DNA from: Moraxella catarrhalis
GTDB taxonomy: Bacteria > Pseudomonadota > Gammaproteobacteria > Pseudomonadales > Moraxellaceae
Assembly (NCBI RefSeq): GCF_001656295.1
Contig: NZ_LXHE01000024.1
Location: 1 to 64,000 of the forward strand
Length of the DNA: 64,000 nucleotides
Reading direction: 5' to 3'
In this document: positions 6,584 to 14,400 of the stretch, in pieces
How positions within the stretch are numbered: position 1 is the stretch's first letter
Layout: each line of letters opens with the position of its first letter
Notes under the pieces: generated by a model
What the model was told of the DNA's origin: nothing
What the model saw: the letters and a program-made list of their open reading frames with translations, nothing else
Database searches by the model: none
Made by a program: the position numbers and the translations under genes

Positions 6584-6599
6584 GATATTCTCTTAACTA

Positions 6600-7505
6600 T
6601 TAAACGCTATCTTCAATCCAAAATCGTCTTTCGCGATGCTTGGCAGTGACTTTGAGCGATTTTGGTAAACTGTTTTTAAGCTTTGATTCTACCGCTCTGA
6701 CGATATAAACCGAGCGATGCTTACCGCCTGTACAGCCGATGGCGATGGTGACGCTGTGGCGGTTATTGTGGATGAAATGGAGTAGCCATTTTTGTAAAAA
6801 ATTGGCAATGTCCGTTGCCATCTCGTCCACTTCTGGATATTTGGCAAAAAATGCCCGAACTTCCTTATCTTCGCCCGACTGCTCACGAAGATTGGGGTGC
6901 CAATGTGGATTGGGCAAAATACGCACATCAAACACATAATCAGAATCTTTGGGGGTGCCGTATTTAAAGCCAAATGACAATAAAGTGATGGTCAGCTCCA
7001 CCTCTAAGCCCAGATAATCACGCACCCGCTCTTTGAGCTCATGTGTATTGAGCAGACTGGTGTCTAGCTTGATATCAGCAAGCCTTGCAATGGGTTCAAG
7101 CAGCGCAATTTCGCTATGAATGGCTTTGGGCAAATTACCCACCACGCCCATCGTGATCAACGGATGTACGCGGCGTGTCGCCCCAAAGCGCGCCACGAGC
7201 ACCTCCTCTGAGGCGATGGCATACAGCACTTTGACGACCTGCTCGCCGTATGTTTGTACTAAGCGTTCATACACATCAGGAAAGTCAGATAAATCCGCTG
7301 CTGGTACACGTGCATCGACGCCAAGCGCAATCTTGGCGACGCTGTTTTCGGCGGTCAGACAATCTACCGCATCGGCAAGCAGCGATAAAGGCAGGTTATC
7401 AATGACATAATAACCAAAATCTTCAAGCACATTTAGGATCGAGGTCTTACCCGAGCCTGAACGCCCTGAGACAATGATAATACAGCTGGGTATCTGTGGT
7501 TGCAT
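6600..7505 (-). CDS. rapZ: RNase adapter protein RapZ
   Basis: The 301 residues match the RapZ/YvcJ family, a P-loop protein that in enterobacteria presents the sRNA GlmZ to RNase E and thereby controls glucosamine-6-phosphate synthase. The Walker A loop GRSGSGKT is at residues 14-21. The conserved C-terminal domain carries IAIGCTGGKHRSVYI near residue 257. Elsewhere rapZ often lies in the rpoN cluster; here it precedes darP. Confidence 0.93.
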   Translation of the reverse strand: MQPQIPSCIIIVSGRSGSGKTSILNVLEDFGYYVIDNLPLSLLADAVDCLTAENSVAKIALGVDARVPAADLSDFPDVYERLVQTYGEQVVKVLYAIASEEVLVARFGATRRVHPLITMGVVGNLPKAIHSEIALLEPIARLADIKLDTSLLNTHELKERVRDYLGLEVELTITLLSFGFKYGTPKDSDYVFDVRILPNPHWHPNLREQSGEDKEVRAFFAKYPEVDEMATDIANFLQKWLLHFIHNNRHSVTIAIGCTGGKHRSVYIVRAVESKLKNSLPKSLKVTAKHRERRFWIEDSV

Positions 7506-7533
7506 GAGATCACCTATCCGCCAAACTGAGTGT

Positions 7534-8394
7534 TCAGACCGAAACTGGGTTATTTAAAACGACTTCCAAATTATCCAAAAGCCGCGCTTTACCAAGCCAC
7601 GCCGCCGCCAATAAAACCAGTGCCTGATCACCACAGCTGACTTTTTGTAGTTTTTGATTATAGATTTCTAAATAATCCACCACAAAACCGGCTTGGGTAA
7701 GCTTAGATTTGGCAACATCAATCAGCGCATCATAATCCATCAAATCAGCGGTCTGAAGCGTCTTAGCAACAGCTTGCAGAGTCTGCTGCAGCACAGGCGC
7801 TGTGGCACGCTCGCTATCGGTTAGGTACTGATTGCGTGATGACAACGCCAATCCATCTTGCGCTCGCACAATTGGTGCACCGATAATTTCTACGCCAAAG
7901 TTTAGCTCATCATTCAGCTGTCTGATGATGGCAAGCTGCTGATAGTCTTTTTTACCAAACACGGCAATCTGCGGCTTGACGATATTAAACAGCTTACTCA
8001 CCACCAAGCCCACACCGTCAAAATGCGTAGGGCGTGTCTGACCGCACAGCATCTTGGTGATCTCGCCTGAGAGCACCTGCACATTGGGCGGATAAGCGGG
8101 ATACATCTCCTCGACACTCGGCGCAAATACCAAATCAGCAGCGCCTGATAATTTATCCACATCTGCCTCAAGCGTGCGTGGGTAACTGTCGAAGTCCTCG
8201 CCTACCCCAAATTGGGTCGGATTGACAAAAATACTCACAACCACAATGTCGGCGTGCTGCTTAGCAATATTAACAAGCGATAAGTGCCCATCATGTAAAT
8301 TGCCCATGGTGGGCACCAAGGCAATTTTTTGATCGTTTTTGCGATATTCATCAAGCGCCGTGCGCAATTGTAAGATGTTATGAAAAATGTTCAT
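7534..8394 (-). CDS. panC: Pantothenate synthetase
   Basis: The 286 residues fit PanC, which joins pantoate and beta-alanine with ATP to give pantothenate in the coenzyme A pathway. The adenylate-forming motifs PTMGNLHDGH (residues 28-37), FVNPTQF, FGKKDYQQL and LSSRNQYL are all present. The gene lies 95 bp after panB on the same strand, the usual arrangement. Confidence 0.96.
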   Translation of the reverse strand: MNIFHNILQLRTALDEYRKNDQKIALVPTMGNLHDGHLSLVNIAKQHADIVVVSIFVNPTQFGVGEDFDSYPRTLEADVDKLSGAADLVFAPSVEEMYPAYPPNVQVLSGEITKMLCGQTRPTHFDGVGLVVSKLFNIVKPQIAVFGKKDYQQLAIIRQLNDELNFGVEIIGAPIVRAQDGLALSSRNQYLTDSERATAPVLQQTLQAVAKTLQTADLMDYDALIDVAKSKLTQAGFVVDYLEIYNQKLQKVSCGDQALVLLAAAWLGKARLLDNLEVVLNNPVSV

Positions 8395-8489
8395 GGCAAA
8401 CCTTGGTATGATTGATGCAAATATGCCACTAAAAGGCTTTGGTTATTTAGTTGGTAAATGAAATAGCAGTCTTAACGCCGACAAACTCG

Positions 8490-9320
8490 TTATAAAAAAC
8501 TGTGTGCAGGCGTTGGAAATGCTTTTTGCTTGACTTCTTCGTGGTATAATTCAAATGCCCCTTGAATGCTTCGGCTGGCATTTTTAGGGTCTGTCAAAAA
8601 ATCCTTGACAAATTTGGCAGGTTTTCGGGTATAAACGCCCAGTATGTCATGCATGACCAACACTTGACCATCGGTATCCACGCCTGCGCCGATACCGATG
8701 ACAGGCACATCGACGCTTTGTGTGATGGTTTTGGCAAGCTCAGCTGGCACGCATTCAAGCAAAAGTACCGCCGCCCCTGCCGCAGTCACAGCATGGCAGT
8801 CTTCGATCAGCCGATTGGCGGCTTCGTCGGTTTTACCCTGAACTTTATAGCCACCAAAGACATTCACCGATTGGGGCGTTAAGCCCAAGTGCACACAAGC
8901 GGGAACGCCATTATCCGCAAGTGTTGAGACAATCTGAGTCAGATTGCGACCACCTTCAATTTTCACCATATGAGCGCCAGCTTGCATGACCGCCTTGGCA
9001 CTGGCGATGGCATCATCCAAAGTGGCATAGCTCATAAATGGCAAATCCGTCATGATCAGCGCATGCGTGTTAGTGCGCGCAACATTCGCAGTGTGATATA
9101 CCATATCTGCCACCGTCACTGGCAATGTCGAGGCTTGACCTTGAACAACCATACCTAGGCTATCGCCCACCAAAATACTATCCACCCCTGCCGCCTGCAT
9201 CGAAGCAGCAAAACTGGCATCATAACAAGTCAAGCAGCTGAATTTTTCACCAGTTGCCTTGTATTTATTTAAAGTGGACAAAGTAATGGGTACTTTTGGC
9301 TTGTCGGCTAAATAAGTCAT
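8490..9320 (-). CDS. panB: 3-methyl-2-oxobutanoate hydroxymethyltransferase
   Basis: The 276-residue PanB transfers a hydroxymethyl group from methylenetetrahydrofolate to 2-oxoisovalerate, the first committed step of pantothenate synthesis. The metal and substrate motifs DSLGMVVQG, MVKIEGG, HLGLTPQ and GIGAGVDTDGQ are visible, and the length is typical. It is upstream of panC and downstream of folK, so one- and two-carbon vitamin genes are grouped here. Confidence 0.96.
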   Translation of the reverse strand: MTYLADKPKVPITLSTLNKYKATGEKFSCLTCYDASFAASMQAAGVDSILVGDSLGMVVQGQASTLPVTVADMVYHTANVARTNTHALIMTDLPFMSYATLDDAIASAKAVMQAGAHMVKIEGGRNLTQIVSTLADNGVPACVHLGLTPQSVNVFGGYKVQGKTDEAANRLIEDCHAVTAAGAAVLLLECVPAELAKTITQSVDVPVIGIGAGVDTDGQVLVMHDILGVYTRKPAKFVKDFLTDPKNASRSIQGAFELYHEEVKQKAFPTPAHSFL

Positions 9321-9535
9321 CTGTTTTCACTGTGATTGTGCGTCATTGATGATCACATGACGCTTGTTAATAAATTTATCAGCGGCTTTTGACCGCTTCA
9401 TAAGACCTGTGATATGTCGCCAAATCGTCAGCAGCTGATATGAGCAATGAAAAGTTGTCAAGCCCAATCTTTATGGGTGCACTAAGCAATTTTTCTACCC
9501 ATAACGACAAGCTTAAATCCGATCGCTTGACGTTA

Positions 9536-10030
9536 TCATGCCCACCGATCCAACAATTCAAGCCCTGTCATGTCATGCGCAACAGGGCTTTGGCTGATTG
9601 GTGTACCTTGGATATGAACATCTTCAAGCTCCAATAGCGGCACAAGCACAAAGTTTCGCTCAAACAAGCCTGGATGCGGGACGGTCAGGCGATCGGTATT
9701 GATAATTTCATCGCCATACAGCAGCACATCCACATCCAAAGATCGCTCACCCCAATGACGCTTGCGGATGCGACCAGCATCGTTTTCCAAAGACTGACAA
9801 AAATCAAGTAAAGCAATGGGCGACAGTGTGGTTTTGGCTGACAGCACCGCATTATAAAAATCTGGCTGATCGGTTACACCAAAAGCCGCTGAGCGATACA
9901 GCGACGAGGTGCGCACTTCATAAAATGCCGATGAAGCTTTGAAGGCTGCCACCGCCCGCTCAATATGCTCAATGGGCGTGCCCAGTGGATTGCTGATATT
10001 AGCCCCAAGTCCAATATAGCAGTCAATCAT
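9536..10030 (-). CDS. folK: 2-amino-4-hydroxy-6-hydroxymethyldihydropteridine pyrophosphokinase
   Basis: The 164 residues match HPPK of the folate pathway, which transfers pyrophosphate from ATP to 6-hydroxymethyl-dihydropterin. GLGANISNP near the start and the signature RHWGERSLDVDVLLYGD near residue 95 are diagnostic. Its start overlaps the pcnB stop by four bases (ATGA), a layout common in gammaproteobacteria. The 215 bp between folK and panB hold no convincing gene. Confidence 0.95.
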   Translation of the reverse strand: MIDCYIGLGANISNPLGTPIEHIERAVAAFKASSAFYEVRTSSLYRSAAFGVTDQPDFYNAVLSAKTTLSPIALLDFCQSLENDAGRIRKRHWGERSLDVDVLLYGDEIINTDRLTVPHPGLFERNFVLVPLLELEDVHIQGTPISQSPVAHDMTGLELLDRWA

Positions 10031-11838
10031 ATGCTATCTTCCTTTGGTTTGGCATTGGATTTGCGGCTGCGCGTCCGCTTCGGCTTGGTCTCGCTGCTGC
10101 CTGCATCCGTTTTTGAAGCTGATTTGTCAGCATGATCGGCGGGCGTATTCTCAGTAACAACCGCCTTAGTCTTCCGTGTACGGCGCCGTGCAGGCTTTGG
10201 TGCTTGAGGGGCTGCCTGGTCTTCACTCACACCCTGCTCACGCTCTTTGATGGACAAAGTCGACGATGGTTTACGCTTACGGTGGCGAGATGCTGGAATA
10301 TACGGCTCATCATTGGCAAGCAGTTTTTCAAAATCTGCCTCAGTAAAATTCACCGGCTCAAAGACAGGCGTAGGCATGCTAGGCTTTGGCAATTTGGCTC
10401 GTGCTTTGGGTTTTTTGGTTAAATCTTCTGCACCTGCCACCACAAACAAGGGCTCAGGGCGTGTTTTGATTAGCTCATCGTCACCACGCAAAGACAACTC
10501 TTTGAGCTGCTCAAGCTCACGAGTCTTGGCATCTTTTTTGGCATTACGATCACGGCGACGTTTTGGCGTGCCTGCTTGTGTACCAAATTCCTCAATCATC
10601 ATCGCTTTATCAACAGCACTGGCGTCCTGATAGGCCTGCCACCAAACGCCCATATTTTGGGTCGGCTCAGACAATAGATGGGTATCATAACCTTCTCTAA
10701 GTACCAAAAAATCAAATGCGGCACGAAACTTTGGCAAACGCTCCAAATTGGCGATGTCACGCACCCTTGGATTGACAAGCTTAGGCTGAAGTAGCCAAAT
10801 ATCTGTAATGAATTGTTCGGCAAACTTAGGAATCGCGGTTTTGATACGCTGGGCGTCGATGGTTTTTTCGGCCGCCTTAATCTGCGCTTCATGAAACGGC
10901 AAGCCGCGCTTTTTATATTTTGCCAATTGATACAGATAATTTTCCCAAAGCATCGCTGCATAAAAAAATGCTGGATTGACGCTTTTGTCTGCTGCGATAC
11001 GCCGATCGGTGTTTTGGGCGACCGCCATCATCAAAGGCGTCGGCTCATTGGGTGCATAATTCATCAAACTTGGCATCGCGCCATAGTCAAAGAGCAGCGG
11101 CAACAGCGGCGTCAAATACCCGCCGCTGAACATTTTTTGGGTTTCGTCATACAAGCGATGCGCCGAAACCTGCTCAAGCAACGCCCAATTTTCTTGATTG
11201 AATTGTTCAGCCAACGAGTCATCAAAATCAAAGTCAAGCTTCGCCTTAAAGCGCAATGCACGAAGCAGACGCACGGGGTCTTCTTCGATGCGCACTCTAG
11301 CATCGCCAAGTAAGCGAAGCGTACGACTTTTGATGTCTTTGAGCGCACCACAAAAATCCAGTACCTCGGCTTTGATGGGCTGATAATACAACGCATTAAT
11401 GCTAAAATCTCGGCGTGCAAAATCTTGCTCAATGTCGCCCCAAACATTATCACGGGTGATCATACCGTCATCGGTGGTGTGTGTATCGTCTTTGGGCGGC
11501 GCACGAAAAGTCGCCACCTCAATCATCTCACGACCTGAATACACATGCGCCAACTGAAAACGCCGCCCAATGATACGGCAACGACCCCCAAAAATTGCTT
11601 TAATCTCATGCGGTCTTGCATCGGTCACCGCATCAAAATCCTTAGGCGCCAAACCAAGTAAGCTGTCTCTAACACCACCGCCAACAATATAAGCATCAAA
11701 TCCTGCTTTTTGTAGTGTGCCGATGACCTCGACAATACTGTGCGGCAAACTGCCTCTTTGTAGTCGCAGCGATTTGGCTGAATGTGTGGTACGGATACTC
11801 TTTTTGGTTTGTTTTGGCTTTTTAGGCACTTTGCCCAT
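10027..11838 (-). CDS. pcnB: Poly(A) polymerase I
   Basis: PcnB adds 3' poly(A) tails that mark RNA for degradation. The nucleotidyltransferase head has GGGVRDSLLGLAPKDFDAVT with the catalytic aspartates, followed by RRDFSINALYY and the RNA-binding domain RLLRALRFKAKLDF. The C-terminal 150 residues are very basic and low in complexity (KPKRTRSRKSNAKPK), longer than in enterobacterial homologues. I chose the ATG at 11838, which has AAGGAG 5 bases upstream. An ATG at 11880 with a weaker site would add 14 residues. Confidence 0.94.
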   Translation of the reverse strand: MGKVPKKPKQTKKSIRTTHSAKSLRLQRGSLPHSIVEVIGTLQKAGFDAYIVGGGVRDSLLGLAPKDFDAVTDARPHEIKAIFGGRCRIIGRRFQLAHVYSGREMIEVATFRAPPKDDTHTTDDGMITRDNVWGDIEQDFARRDFSINALYYQPIKAEVLDFCGALKDIKSRTLRLLGDARVRIEEDPVRLLRALRFKAKLDFDFDDSLAEQFNQENWALLEQVSAHRLYDETQKMFSGGYLTPLLPLLFDYGAMPSLMNYAPNEPTPLMMAVAQNTDRRIAADKSVNPAFFYAAMLWENYLYQLAKYKKRGLPFHEAQIKAAEKTIDAQRIKTAIPKFAEQFITDIWLLQPKLVNPRVRDIANLERLPKFRAAFDFLVLREGYDTHLLSEPTQNMGVWWQAYQDASAVDKAMMIEEFGTQAGTPKRRRDRNAKKDAKTRELEQLKELSLRGDDELIKTRPEPLFVVAGAEDLTKKPKARAKLPKPSMPTPVFEPVNFTEADFEKLLANDEPYIPASRHRKRKPSSTLSIKEREQGVSEDQAAPQAPKPARRRTRKTKAVVTENTPADHADKSASKTDAGSSETKPKRTRSRKSNAKPKEDSI

Positions 11839-12040
11839 GCCTGCTCCTTGATTACTGGGACATTGCCCAAAACTCATCATAATTAAACCTTTTATTTTAA
11901 CGCTTATCTAACAAAAAAGCGAATAAAAAACCAATATTTTCACTAAAGCTTGAAGGTTATCAGTACAGTTTTGGATATTTTTGATAATTTAGGTTAAAAA
12001 ATCTATGAATGCTTGATTAATGAGTAGTGATCGCTCAAGA

Positions 12041-12379
12041 TTAATTTGCCACACTTAGGCGGTGACGGTTCTTATTTAAAATGGCAGGTCCAATACCTTT
12101 GACATTCATCAGTGATTGAACTGAGTCAAATTTGCCATGCTCGTGCCGATAATCCACGATGGCTTGGGCGGTCTTATGCCCCACACCCACCAAGCTTACA
12201 AAGTCAGCTTGGCTTGCGGTATTGATATTTAGAGGTTTGGATTTTTGGGTACTTATCAGTGCTTGATAGGCACTATTTGCATCAGCATAGCACTGTTTGG
12301 CTTCGTTGGCATATCCAAAGCCTGCATACAAAAGACCGCCAAATAATAAGGCGATGGCTGATAAAGTGTTAAGTTTCAT
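12041..12379 (-). CDS. ComEA-like secreted helix-hairpin-helix protein
   Basis: This 112-residue protein has a signal peptide or N-terminal anchor (hydrophobic residues 6-24) and a C-terminal tandem helix-hairpin-helix DNA-binding domain (LNINTASQADFVSLVGVGHKT... and GIGPAIL). ComEA-type proteins bind incoming DNA in the periplasm during natural transformation, which is usual in Moraxella and Acinetobacter. It overlaps the end of mazG by 11 bases. Short HhH proteins of this kind cannot always be told apart from other small ones, so no symbol is given. Confidence 0.8.
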   Translation of the reverse strand: MKLNTLSAIALLFGGLLYAGFGYANEAKQCYADANSAYQALISTQKSKPLNINTASQADFVSLVGVGHKTAQAIVDYRHEHGKFDSVQSLMNVKGIGPAILNKNRHRLSVAN

Positions 12380-13208
12380 TTGCCTTTGCCATCTCCCAAT
12401 AACGATCCATTTCGGTCAAATCACTGTTCTCAAACGATTTACCCCGTTCCATCAGCGACCGCTCAACATATGCAAAACGGCGACGAAATTTGCCGACAGT
12501 GCCTTGAAGTGCCATCTCGCTATCAATATCCAAATGGCGTGCCAAATTGGTCAACACAAACAGCACATCGCCCAGCTCATCAGATAATTTTTGTTTTTGA
12601 TTACCGCTTAGCTTATCTGTTTTATAATTAAAATCACCCAAAGGCAATAACTCATAAAGCTCGCCCAATTCTTCATTGAGTTTATCAAGTACGCCTTGCA
12701 GATTTGACCAGTCAAAGCCAACGCTTGCCGCTTTGTCTTGTAAATGCTGAGATTGCATGAGTGCACTACCTGCCTTGACATCAGATAACAGGCGTATGGG
12801 CTGACCCAAAGCCGCCAAATGTGCTTTTTCTTGGGCTTTAATCTCATCCCATCGGCGTTTGACATCAGCATCGGTTTGTAAATTTTCTTGCTCAAAAACA
12901 TGCGGATGGCGACGGATCAGCTTATCTTGTAATGCCAAAATCACAGCCGACATATCAAAACGCCCCGCCTCTTGATATAAATGCGTATGAAAAATCACCT
13001 GCAATAGCACATCGCCCAACTCGCTTTTGAGCTGCTCGGTAGCAAATGCCGAGCCATCGTCGGTCTGAATGGCTTCAATCAGCTCATAAACCTCTTCGAT
13101 GGCATATTTTTGTAAACTGGCGTTGGTTTGCTTGGCATCCCAAGGGCAATCGGTGCGAAGGCGTGCCATCAATGCAAGCAAATCATCAAAATTGTCGGTT
13201 GGCGTCAT
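12369..13208 (-). CDS. mazG: Nucleoside triphosphate pyrophosphohydrolase
   Basis: The 279 residues carry two MazG domains. The first has the metal-binding EEVYELIEAI pattern near residue 38 and ELGDVLLQVIFH near 63. The second has ELGDVLFVLTNLARH near residue 211. MazG removes abnormal NTPs and influences (p)ppGpp-related responses. GGAGAGCTT precedes the ATG. It follows the cysK terminator and so is probably transcribed separately from cysK. Confidence 0.94.
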   Translation of the reverse strand: MTPTDNFDDLLALMARLRTDCPWDAKQTNASLQKYAIEEVYELIEAIQTDDGSAFATEQLKSELGDVLLQVIFHTHLYQEAGRFDMSAVILALQDKLIRRHPHVFEQENLQTDADVKRRWDEIKAQEKAHLAALGQPIRLLSDVKAGSALMQSQHLQDKAASVGFDWSNLQGVLDKLNEELGELYELLPLGDFNYKTDKLSGNQKQKLSDELGDVLFVLTNLARHLDIDSEMALQGTVGKFRRRFAYVERSLMERGKSFENSDLTEMDRYWEMAKANET

Positions 13209-13221
13209 AAGCTCTCCAATA

Positions 13222-13260
13222 AAAATCTCCTTATTGTTATTATAACAACAAGGAGATTTT
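13222..13260 (-). terminator. Terminator after cysK
   Basis: AAAATCTCCTT with its complement AAGGAGATTTT forms a long stem extended by ATTGTT/AACAAC around a small loop. On the minus strand it is followed by a T-rich run. It lies 18 bp beyond the cysK stop and in front of mazG. Confidence 0.8.
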
Positions 13261-13278
13261 GGTCAATTTAAAAGATAC

Positions 13279-14208
13279 TCATTGTGCCAAATCAGCAAAT
13301 AATGCCGTTGACAAATAACGCTCACCTGATGATGGTATGATGACGACGATAAGCTTACCTGCGTTTTCTTCTCGTGCTGCCAATTCAAGTGCCGCCGAAA
13401 CTGCCGCACCTGATGAGATACCAACAAGCAAGCCTTCTTTGGCTGCCATATCTCGTGCCACACTAAAGGCATCTTCATTGGCGACTTTGATGACCTCATC
13501 ATAGATATCTGTATTGAGTACTGATGGGATAAATCCTGCACCAATGCCTTGGATTGGGTGCGGGCCTTTTTCACCGCCTGATAAGACAGGTGAAGCCAGT
13601 GGCTCAACTGCAACAATTTGAACGCCTTCTTTTTTGGCTTTGAGTGCCTCACCGACACCTGTCACTGTACCGCCTGTACCCACGCCTGAGACAAAAATAT
13701 CCACTTGACCATCTGTATCCGCCCAAATCTCTTCGGCGGTGGTATCACGGTGGATTTGTGGATTGGCTAAATTATCAAATTGGCGTGGCATAAAATAGCC
13801 GTCTTGGGCAGCAAGCTCATTGGCTTTGGCAATCGCCCCACCCATGCCCTCAGCCGCTGGCGTCAGCACAAGCTTGGCACCATACGCACGAAGCAATGCC
13901 CGACGCTCAAGGCTCATGCTTTCAGGCATGGTAATCACCAAGCGGTAACCTCGTGCCGCTGCCACCATGGCAAGCCCAATGCCTGTGTTGCCACTGGTCG
14001 CCTCAACGATGGTGGTATCTTTGGTCAAAAGCCCTGATTTTTCGGCATCGTCAATCATCGCAAGGGCAATGCGATCTTTGACCGAACTGGCTGGATTGGC
14101 ATACTCAAGCTTGACCACCACACGAGCAGATAAGCCTTCGGTGAGACGATTGAGTTCGACAAGTGGGGTATTCCCAATCAAATCAGTAATACTGTTGACG
14201 ATAGCCAT
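13279..14208 (-). CDS. cysK: Cysteine synthase A
   Basis: O-acetylserine sulfhydrylase makes cysteine from O-acetylserine and sulfide. From the ATG at 14208 the protein has 309 residues. The pyridoxal-phosphate lysine lies in SSVKDR (Lys44) and the substrate loop is [11 protein letters not shown]. The phosphate loop [10 protein letters not shown] and the late SSGER are present. The longer frame to 14301 adds residues unlike the family, whereas 14208 has GAGGAA about 7 bases upstream. Confidence 0.95.
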   Translation of the reverse strand: MAIVNSITDLIGNTPLVELNRLTEGLSARVVVKLEYANPASSVKDRIALAMIDDAEKSGLLTKDTTIVEATSGNTGIGLAMVAAARGYRLVITMPESMSLERRALLRAYGAKLVLTPAAEGMGGAIAKANELAAQDGYFMPRQFDNLANPQIHRDTTAEEIWADTDGQVDIFVSGVGTGGTVTGVGEALKAKKEGVQIVAVEPLASPVLSGGEKGPHPIQGIGAGFIPSVLNTDIYDEVIKVANEDAFSVARDMAAKEGLLVGISSGAAVSAALELAAREENAGKLIVVIIPSSGERYLSTALFADLAQ

Positions 14209-14400
14209 AGGACATTCCTCGTATTGATTTTGATATAAAGTCAGCCGCCTTTTAACTGTTGGCTGATGTATGTATATAGAAATATGAGTGATATTATACA
14301 CAGCCAGTATACATAATTGTTAATCAAAATCAAAGGGTGCTTATGCTGTTTTGGAATTTTAGCCATTCATCCCCATCATTGTCAATCAAAATTAACCGCT

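Noticed and set aside
9379-9561. A 60-codon frame between folK and panB
   Set aside because: It overlaps folK, has no ribosome site and no recognisable similarity.
14209-14301. Longer start for cysK
   Set aside because: The extra 31 residues are unlike cysteine synthases, and the ATG at 14208 has the better ribosome site.
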